This document shows positions 30,260 to 36,122 of a stretch of 36,122 nt of DNA, one piece after another. The stretch's first letter is position 1, and the number at the start of each line of letters is the position of its first letter. The notes below the pieces were generated by a model. That model saw nothing but the letters and a program-made list of their open reading frames with translations, had not been told where the DNA came from and ran no database searches. The translations under genes and the position numbers were made by a program. Location of the stretch: contig JAIPDO010000040.1 of NCBI GenBank assembly GCA_021737645.1, forward strand, positions 1-36,122, in the 5' to 3' direction. The stretch is from Desulfarculaceae bacterium. Its GTDB lineage: Bacteria; Desulfobacterota; Desulfarculia; Desulfarculales; Desulfarculaceae.

Positions 30260-31288
30260 ATGAAGTTGAAAAAGAACCTGACCGTATGCGCCCTGACGCT
30301 CATGCTGCTGATTTCCTGGGCTTGGGGAGCCATGGCAGCCACCCACAAGCTCACCCTGGCCTATCTGCCGGTCAAGGGAACCACCTATGTGGAATACACC
30401 GAAATTTTCGCCAAGAGGGTCAAGGAGGCCACCAAAGGCCAGGTGGACATCATCCTCAACGACTCATTGGTCAAGGGAACCCAGCTATTTCAATCGGTGC
30501 GCGACGACCGGGTGCAGATGGCCACGGTTCTGGGCGGCTATTACTCGGCCACCAATCCCCAGATTGGCCTGCAGCAGCTCCCGGGCCTCATGGACAACCT
30601 GGCTGAGTTCAAAAAGGTCTTCTACGGCTTCTGGCGCGCGGACATGAACAAGCTGTTCGCCAAGAAATACAACGTCCGGGTTTTGTGGTGGGGCCTGTTC
30701 TGCCCGCAAAACCTCATCTCCATCAAGCCCATCAACTCCCTGGCCGATTTCAAGGGCAAAAAGATAAGGGTGCACAACATCGAAACCGCCACCCTGGTGG
30801 CTTCCATTGGCGCCAAGCCCACCCCCATGCCCGCCTCCGAGGTTCTGCCCGCCCTGCAGCGCGGCATCATAGACGGCGTGTTCACCTCCTCGTGTTGGGC
30901 CTACGGCCAGGCCTTCTACACCGTGGCCAAGTATGTTTCTCTATGGCCGGTGGCCACCATCCTGCCTTTCCCCGTGGTCATCAACCAGCAGGAATGGGAC
31001 AAGCTCCCGGCTGACATGCAAAAAATCTTAACCGAGGTGAGCCAAAAAACCGAGCAGGACGCTTTTATCAACTACCAAGGCATCATCGACAACTTCCCCA
31101 AAAAATGGGCCACCAAGGGTGTGAAATACACCGTCGCCCCCAAGGACCAAGTGGCGCTGATGTTCCAAACCAAGAACATCAAGCCGGTGTACAAGTCCTT
31201 CTTTGAGCGCGCCAAAAAGGCGGGTTTCGACGGCAAGGCCTACGTTGAGCAGGCTGAAAAGATCCTGGGCAAAGACCTGAAGTACTAA
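30260..31288 (+). CDS. TRAP transporter solute-binding protein, DctP family
   Basis: 342-residue periplasmic binding protein. Signal peptide 1-26 (ends GAMA-AT). DctP features are the interlobe segment KKIRVHNIETATLVASIGAKPTP-like region, whose Arg in KIRV is the usual carboxylate ligand, and ASEVLPALQRGIIDGVFTS. ATG 30260 has AGGAGG 7 nt before it; an upstream in-frame start would bury the signal peptide. Followed by a fused DctQM gene, so the binding protein and membrane part form one tripartite importer driven by the ion gradient. The ligand is likely an organic acid, matching the CoA transferases in the unit. Confidence 0.9.
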   Translation: MKLKKNLTVCALTLMLLISWAWGAMAATHKLTLAYLPVKGTTYVEYTEIFAKRVKEATKGQVDIILNDSLVKGTQLFQSVRDDRVQMATVLGGYYSATNPQIGLQQLPGLMDNLAEFKKVFYGFWRADMNKLFAKKYNVRVLWWGLFCPQNLISIKPINSLADFKGKKIRVHNIETATLVASIGAKPTPMPASEVLPALQRGIIDGVFTSSCWAYGQAFYTVAKYVSLWPVATILPFPVVINQQEWDKLPADMQKILTEVSQKTEQDAFINYQGIIDNFPKKWATKGVKYTVAPKDQVALMFQTKNIKPVYKSFFERAKKAGFDGKAYVEQAEKILGKDLKY

Positions 31289-31309
31289 GCCCGCAAACGA
31301 TCCACCCTA

Positions 31310-31353
31310 CCTTGGGCCGTTCGCCCCGCCTCGGCGCGGCGGGCGGTCCAAGG
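31310..31353. repeat. Imperfect hairpin between DctP and DctQM genes
   Basis: CCTTGGGCCG...CGCCCCGCC on the left pairs imperfectly with GGCGGGCGGTCCAAGG on the right (outer arms CCTTGG 31310-31315 and CCAAGG 31348-31353). No T-run follows. It probably raises binding-protein mRNA relative to the membrane subunit. Confidence 0.5.
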
Positions 31354-31378
31354 CCTCTCACGGAGATAAGCAGCGCTC

Positions 31379-33454
31379 ATGACCGAAAACACCGCTCAAG
31401 CAGCATTGCCGGCCGCCCCGCCCATCCCCACCGCGAGCAGCCACCTCACACGGGCCTTGGACTGGGTGTCTGGTTTGGTGGGGGCTTTTTGCGGTCTGGC
31501 TACCTTGGGAATGGTACTAATCATCAGTTACGAGGTGGTTTGCCGATATTTGTTCAACAGCCCCACCACCTGGGTTACCGAATATTCCCTATATATTTTC
31601 GTAGGCACCAGTTTTTTGACCACGGCTTACGCCCACCTGATGGATAGCCACATTCGGGTGGAAATTCTGCTGAACAACCTCTCATCCCCCGTGCGTCACA
31701 AGTTTTTGCAAGCGTCGGCCTGGGCGGGGCTGATGTTCGTGGTGGTGGCCGCTTGGCAGATGGTTTTGTTCGTGGGCTCGGAATACGAGGGCGGGGCGCG
31801 GGCCTGGGGCCTGATGGCCACCCCCCTTTGGATTCCCGAGACTCCGGTGGCCATCGGCCTGGCCCTGTTCGCCCTGGCGGTGCTCAGCGAAGCCCGCAAG
31901 CTCAGTCTCAACATCGACTCCCGGCGGGAGTTGACGGGGCTAATCGTTTTTGCGGCAATGGTCACGGCCCTGTTGTTCATGGGCCTCAAGCCCCCCTCGA
32001 TGGCCGGGAGTTCCCTGGACTGGGGCACCGCGTCGGTGGTGGTGGCGGTACTGGCCGTAGCCTGGTTGTGGAACGGATTCAGAGTCGCCGCCGGTGTAGC
32101 GGCCATGGCCCTGGGCGGCGGCTTGCTTTTCGCCTGGGCCGCCGATTTCTCCACCCTGGGCCAGGGTGCGGTGATGGCTTTTTACCTCTTGTCGCTCATG
32201 GCTCTGGGAGTGCGCATCGCCTTTTCCCTGGGCATGGTGGGAGCCTTGGGGGTCTTGTTTTTGCTGCCCACCCCCCAGCTTCAGGTGATCGCCGAGCGGG
32301 CCTGGACCAGCGTGAACTCCTTCGCCTTCACCGCGGTGCCCATGTTCATCCTCATGGGGGCCTTTTTGCTGCGTAGCGGGGTGACCAGCGACCTTTTCGG
32401 AGTGATGCTCAAATGGTTGGGCCGCTTCCCCGGCGGCATCGCCCACGCCACGGTGGGGGCCTGCGGTATCTTCGCGGCGGTGTCGGGCTCCAGCCTGGCC
32501 ACCGCCGCCACCATGGGCATGACCGCCTGCCCCGAAATGACCGAGCGGGGCTACAGCCCCCGCCTCACCTATGGGGTGGTGGCCGCGGGCGGCACCCTGG
32601 GCATCCTCATCCCGCCCAGCATTGCCATGATCGTCTACGGCTCCCTGGTGGGCGAGCCCATCAGCGCCCTGTTTATCGCGGGAATCCTGCCCGGCGCGTT
32701 TCTTATGCTTTCGTTTATGCTGGTGGTCTTCGCCTGGTCTTACCTCTGGCCATCGGCCGCTCCTCGCGGCGCTCACTACACCTGGGGCCAGAAGTTCCGC
32801 TCACTCACCGGGGTGCTGCCCTTTGTCCTACTCATAGTGGGGGTGTTGGGCTCGCTGTACATGGGCGTGGCTACGCCCACCGAAGCCGGCGCCCTGGGCG
32901 CCCTCATCGCCGCCGGGTTGTGCTTCCTCAAAAAGAAGATGACCTTCAAGCTTTTGATGGACTCGGTGATGGAGACGGCCAAGGTCACATCTTTCCTGAT
33001 CTTCATCGTGGCCGCCGCATCGGTGATGGGCTACGCCTTTGACTACATCCGCTTGCCCAAGGTGCTGGTGGAAGTGATTCAAGGGGCCGACTTCACTCCC
33101 GGCCTGGTAATACTCACGCTGGTGATCATCTACATGGTCCTGGGCATGTTCATCGACCCGGTGTCCATGATGCTCATGACCTTGTCGGTTTCCTTCCCCA
33201 TCGTCACCGCCCTGGGCTTCCATCCCATCTGGTTCGGGGTGGTGCTGGTCATGATGATCGAAATCGGCCTGATCACCCCACCGGTGGGAGTGATTCTTTT
33301 CATCCTGAAGGGCATGAGCGGGGACACCTCCCTCAAGGAAATCGTCATGGGCGTGCTGCCCTTTGTGGGGGTGTTCTTGGCCAACATCGCCCTGTTCTAC
33401 TTTTTCCCCGCCTTGGTCATGTGGCTGCCCAACCAAATGAGCGGAGCGCAATAA
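31379..33454 (+). CDS. Fused TRAP transporter membrane protein (DctQ-DctM)
   Basis: 691-residue polytopic membrane protein. Residues about 20-185 form a DctQ small-subunit region with four helices (motif YEVVCRYLFNSPTTWVTEYS near the start). A linker with extra helices (about 190-260) leads to the DctM large subunit (about 265-690), recognised by AVSGSSLATAATMG, PPSIAMIVYGSLVGEPISALF and MFIDPVSMMLMTLS. Fusion of Q and M occurs in many TRAP systems. The nearest Shine-Dalgarno-like GGAG is unusually far (13 nt) from the ATG. Works with the DctP protein encoded upstream. Confidence 0.9.
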   Translation: MTENTAQAALPAAPPIPTASSHLTRALDWVSGLVGAFCGLATLGMVLIISYEVVCRYLFNSPTTWVTEYSLYIFVGTSFLTTAYAHLMDSHIRVEILLNNLSSPVRHKFLQASAWAGLMFVVVAAWQMVLFVGSEYEGGARAWGLMATPLWIPETPVAIGLALFALAVLSEARKLSLNIDSRRELTGLIVFAAMVTALLFMGLKPPSMAGSSLDWGTASVVVAVLAVAWLWNGFRVAAGVAAMALGGGLLFAWAADFSTLGQGAVMAFYLLSLMALGVRIAFSLGMVGALGVLFLLPTPQLQVIAERAWTSVNSFAFTAVPMFILMGAFLLRSGVTSDLFGVMLKWLGRFPGGIAHATVGACGIFAAVSGSSLATAATMGMTACPEMTERGYSPRLTYGVVAAGGTLGILIPPSIAMIVYGSLVGEPISALFIAGILPGAFLMLSFMLVVFAWSYLWPSAAPRGAHYTWGQKFRSLTGVLPFVLLIVGVLGSLYMGVATPTEAGALGALIAAGLCFLKKKMTFKLLMDSVMETAKVTSFLIFIVAAASVMGYAFDYIRLPKVLVEVIQGADFTPGLVILTLVIIYMVLGMFIDPVSMMLMTLSVSFPIVTALGFHPIWFGVVLVMMIEIGLITPPVGVILFILKGMSGDTSLKEIVMGVLPFVGVFLANIALFYFFPALVMWLPNQMSGAQ

Positions 33455-33487
33455 GGCCCCAGCCGCCAAGCATAAGGAGCAACGTCA

Positions 33488-34291
33488 ATGCCTGAAGCAA
33501 ACATCGGCGAAATCACGCTTTACTACGAAGTTCAAGGCAATGGCCGCCCCCTGGTAATGATCCGGGGGCTGGGCAGCAACGCCGACCACTGGTACAGCCA
33601 GGTCCCCGCCTTGAGCGCCGGCTACCAGGTCATCACCTTCGACAATCGGGGCATGGCCCGCTCCAGCGATACAGGGGAGCCTTTCACCGTGCGTCAAATG
33701 GCAGGTGACACCCTGGGCCTATTGGACGCCCTGAGATTGGAAAGGCCCCTGATTTTCGGGCTCTCCATGGGGGGCATGATCGCCCAGGAGCTGGCCATCA
33801 ACTATCCGGAGCGGCTCTCGGGGCTGGTTTTGGCCTGCACCCATCCCGGCGGTCCCAATCAGGTGCGACCCACCGCCGAGGTGGAGGAGTTGTTCAAGGA
33901 GATGGTCTACAAGGCCACTCCCGAGGCCAAGCGCGCCGCCGCGCCCACCCTGTTCGACCCCAAGAACCTGAAAGAACGCCCCCAGGTGGCCGCCGAATAC
34001 GCCGAAGTCAGCCTGCGCCACCCAGCCGGGGCCGACATCCTCACCAGGCAGTGGAACGCGGTTGTCGGCCACGACACCTATGACCGCCTTGACCAAATAA
34101 AGACCCCCACCCTGGTGCTCACCGGCGACGCCGACGTGCTCATCCCACCGGGCAACTCCGAGATATTGGCCCGGCGCATTCACGGGGCCAAGTTGGTGGT
34201 GGTCCCCGGCGGCGGGCACCAGATCCTGGTGGAGCAGCCCGAGGCCTGCAACCAGGCGGTGCTGTCTTTCCTGGCGGACCTGGATGACTAA
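33488..34291 (+). CDS. Alpha/beta hydrolase
   Basis: 267-residue cytoplasmic hydrolase of the alpha/beta fold, in the enol-lactonase/RutD-like group by size and layout. The nucleophile elbow is GLSMGG with S93, the acid is D216 (or D214) in LTGDADVLIP, and the base is H244 in GGGHQ. The oxyanion region is RGLGSNADHW. AAGGAG lies 8 nt before the ATG. It sits 33 bp after the transporter gene in the same unit, so it probably hydrolyses an ester, lactone or thioester in the pathway for the imported acid. Confidence 0.85.
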   Translation: MPEANIGEITLYYEVQGNGRPLVMIRGLGSNADHWYSQVPALSAGYQVITFDNRGMARSSDTGEPFTVRQMAGDTLGLLDALRLERPLIFGLSMGGMIAQELAINYPERLSGLVLACTHPGGPNQVRPTAEVEELFKEMVYKATPEAKRAAAPTLFDPKNLKERPQVAAEYAEVSLRHPAGADILTRQWNAVVGHDTYDRLDQIKTPTLVLTGDADVLIPPGNSEILARRIHGAKLVVVPGGGHQILVEQPEACNQAVLSFLADLDD

Positions 34292-34346
34292 GCGGAGGCC
34301 GCCCGGCGCTCACGATGAAAATTCAGCAGAGGCGCGGTAACCGCTT

Positions 34347-35969
34347 ATGAGCCCAAACATCACCCCTCAACAGGCGACAGGTGCGCCGGCGCCCTTCCTC
34401 AAAGGCGGCCGCCGGCAGTGCAAGGTGGTCTCCCTGCAACAGGCCTTGGCCGCCATCGGAGACGGCGTAACCCTGGCCACCGGCGGCTTCGTGGGCACCG
34501 GCTTTCCCGAGGGCCTGGCCGTGGGCCTGGAGACGCTGTTCCTGGAAACCGGCCACCCCCACGGCCTTACCCTGATCTACGCCGCCGGCCAAGGCGACTC
34601 CGGCGACAAGGGGGTGAATCATTTTGCCAACCCAGGCATGGTTCGCCGAGTCATCGGAGGCCATTGGGCCCTGGCCCCCAAGCTGCAAAAGCTGGCTTTC
34701 GCCAACATGATCCAGGCCTACAACCTGCCCCAGGGGGTTATTTCCCACCTGTTCAGGGACATCGCCGCCCACAAGCCGCGCACCATCACCAGTGTGGGCC
34801 TGGGCACCTTCGTGGACCCCCGCAACGGCGGCGGTAAGATAAACTCCGTGACCACCGAGGAAATGGTGGAGTTGGTCACTTTCGACGGGCGGGAATACCT
34901 GGCCTACCGGACCATACCCATAGATGTGGCCCTGCTCCGGGGGACCACCGCCGACACCAAAGGCAACATCACCGTGGAAAAGGAAGCGCTCACCCTGGAG
35001 TCCCTGGCCATCGCCATGGCCGCCAAAAACTCCGGCGGATTGGTGATCGTGCAGGTGGAGCGCCTGGCCGAAACGGGAACCTTGAACCCCAAGCAGGTGA
35101 AAATACCGGGCATACTGGTGGACCATGTGGTGCTGGCCCAGCCGGAACACCACTGGCAGACCTTCGGCGAAATCTACAACCCCGCCCTGAGCGGCGAGTT
35201 GCGCTCGCCCATGCAGCGCATGCCGACCATGGCCATGAGCCCCCGCAAGATAATCGCCCGCCGGGCCGCTTTTGAGCTGGAACCGGGGGCCATAGTCAAC
35301 CTGGGCATCGGAATGCCCGAGGGCGTGGCCGAGGTGGCCTATGAGGAAGGCATCCTGGGCGAGCTGACCCTGACCGCCGAACCGGGAGTAATCGGGGGCC
35401 TGCCCCTGGGCGGGCTTAATTTCGGGGCGGCGCTAAACACCGAGGCCATCATTGATCAGCCCAGCCAGTTCGACTTTTACGACGGTGGCGGGCTGGATAT
35501 CGCTTTTCTGGGCATGGCTCAGGTGGACACCCAAGGCAACGTGAATGTGAGCAAGTTCGGCTCCCGCCTGGCCGGGGCCGGTGGCTTCATCAACATCAGC
35601 CAGAACGCCAAGAAGGTGATCTTCATGGGCACCTTCACCACCGGCGGTTTGGTCATGGAAACCCACCGGGGCGTCCCGGTAATTATCAAGGAAGGCGCTC
35701 TGCCCAAATTTGTGGCTCAAGTGGAGCATGTCACCTTCAGCGGCGCCTATGCCGCCGCCCGCGGCCGGGAGGTGATTTTCGTCACCGAACGCTGCGTATT
35801 TCGCCTGGTGCCCGAGGGCCTGCTGCTGACCGAAATCGCACCGGGTATCAACCTTGACAGGGACATCCTGGCCCATATGGCTTTGACGCCGGGCATCGCC
35901 CAGCCAATCAAGCTCATGGACCCGAGGATTTTTTTACCCCAAAAGATGGGAATTATTGAAGCTCCATAG
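34347..35969 (+). CDS. Class I CoA transferase, YdiF/propionate CoA-transferase type
   Basis: 540-residue single-chain CoA transferase with both alpha and beta halves, as in YdiF and Pct (usual 520-550 aa). The alpha half (about 28-270) has [18 protein letters not shown], the CoA-binding glycine-rich stretch. The beta half (about 298-525) has [14 protein letters not shown] followed by E345 in [11 protein letters not shown], the expected catalytic glutamate. No strong ribosome binding site precedes the ATG (weak GCGGTAA). Last complete gene of the rightward unit. It probably recycles CoA between acetate/propionate-type acids and pathway intermediates. Confidence 0.88.
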   Translation: MSPNITPQQATGAPAPFLKGGRRQCKVVSLQQALAAIGDGVTLATGGFVGTGFPEGLAVGLETLFLETGHPHGLTLIYAAGQGDSGDKGVNHFANPGMVRRVIGGHWALAPKLQKLAFANMIQAYNLPQGVISHLFRDIAAHKPRTITSVGLGTFVDPRNGGGKINSVTTEEMVELVTFDGREYLAYRTIPIDVALLRGTTADTKGNITVEKEALTLESLAIAMAAKNSGGLVIVQVERLAETGTLNPKQVKIPGILVDHVVLAQPEHHWQTFGEIYNPALSGELRSPMQRMPTMAMSPRKIIARRAAFELEPGAIVNLGIGMPEGVAEVAYEEGILGELTLTAEPGVIGGLPLGGLNFGAALNTEAIIDQPSQFDFYDGGGLDIAFLGMAQVDTQGNVNVSKFGSRLAGAGGFINISQNAKKVIFMGTFTTGGLVMETHRGVPVIIKEGALPKFVAQVEHVTFSGAYAAARGREVIFVTERCVFRLVPEGLLLTEIAPGINLDRDILAHMALTPGIAQPIKLMDPRIFLPQKMGIIEAP

Positions 35970-36034
35970 CGGTCTAAACAACGCCCGGCCAAAAGGCGCT
36001 CCGCGCGCGTGCCCCGATTATCTCAACCAGATCG

Positions 36035-36122
36035 CTAAAGGTTTCCCAAACCATAAGTCTCGGCCAAGGCTGTCTTGTACCGCAGCGTCTGCCGGCGCAC
36101 CGCCAAGCGCGCCTTTCCGAGT
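36035..36122 (-). CDS. C-terminal fragment of a putative Fis-type regulator
   Basis: A minus-strand frame entering from the right edge stops at 36035-36037 and gives 28 residues containing RRQTLRYKTALAETYGL. This resembles the recognition helix and tail of Fis-type domains in sigma-54 activators (TLRYK...YGL). Only the last part of the domain is in view, so the call is tentative. If right, it is convergent with the CoA-transferase unit, 65 bp from its end. Confidence 0.4.
   Translation of the reverse strand, partial: LGKARLAVRRQTLRYKTALAETYGLGNL

Noticed and set aside
1-36122. CRISPR arrays, tRNA or rRNA genes, insertion sequences
   Set aside because: No regularly spaced direct repeats, no cloverleaf or rRNA-like sequence and no transposase or integrase gene were seen by reading; a covariance-model scan was not possible here.

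Overview
The window is GC-rich and gene-dense. Its gene content points to an anaerobic, respiring bacterium of the Desulfobacterota (deltaproteobacterial sulfate/sulfur-metabolising type, Desulfarculales-like): a Tat-exported molybdenum sulfur-compound reductase, corrinoid methyl transfer, many CoA transferases, a TRAP transporter, and sigma-54 regulation throughout. The assignment is inferred from gene content; no rRNA or tRNA is present to confirm it.

Region A (1-7.7 kb) is a thiosulfate/polysulfide-type reductase locus. A leftward unit encodes a monohaem cytochrome c, a Tat-exported molybdopterin subunit (PhsA/PsrA-like), a four-cluster ferredoxin subunit, a membrane cytochrome b, an exported triple-rhodanese protein and an exported rhodanese-thioredoxin fusion. 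A TorD-type chaperone converges on it from the left. A near-consensus -24/-12 promoter precedes the cytochrome gene.

Region B (7.7-12.9 kb) is signalling: a membrane class III nucleotide cyclase and, divergently, a membrane-bound Cache-PAS3-sigma-54 activator. A 250-bp palindromic intergenic element follows.

Region C (12.9-25.5 kb) is the most interesting part. Divergent from one 560-bp control region are two units. The leftward one is a complete NrtABCD/SsuABC-type importer (binding protein, two permeases, two ATPases) plus a small membrane protein, a DUF1638 protein and a TauE-type permease. The rightward one is a corrinoid methyltransferase system (UroD-family methyltransferase, AcsE/MtrH-like pterin methyltransferase, corrinoid protein, then after a terminator RACo-type activator and a CobW-type GTPase). 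The simplest reading is uptake of a methylated substrate, transfer of its methyl group to a corrinoid protein and then to tetrahydrofolate, with RACo repairing inactivated corrinoid. The control region carries a -24/-12 promoter in each direction and a pair of matching GGTG-N8-CACC sites 31 bp apart.

Region D (25.5-36.1 kb) is a PAS-sigma-54 activator transcribed away from a rightward catabolic unit: two class III (CaiB-type) CoA transferases that look like catalytic and non-catalytic partners, a TRAP transporter (DctP and fused DctQM), an alpha/beta hydrolase and a class I CoA transferase. A TGGCAT-N5-TTGCT promoter lies upstream. It probably imports and CoA-activates an organic acid. The right edge cuts through what looks like the C-terminus of another regulator.
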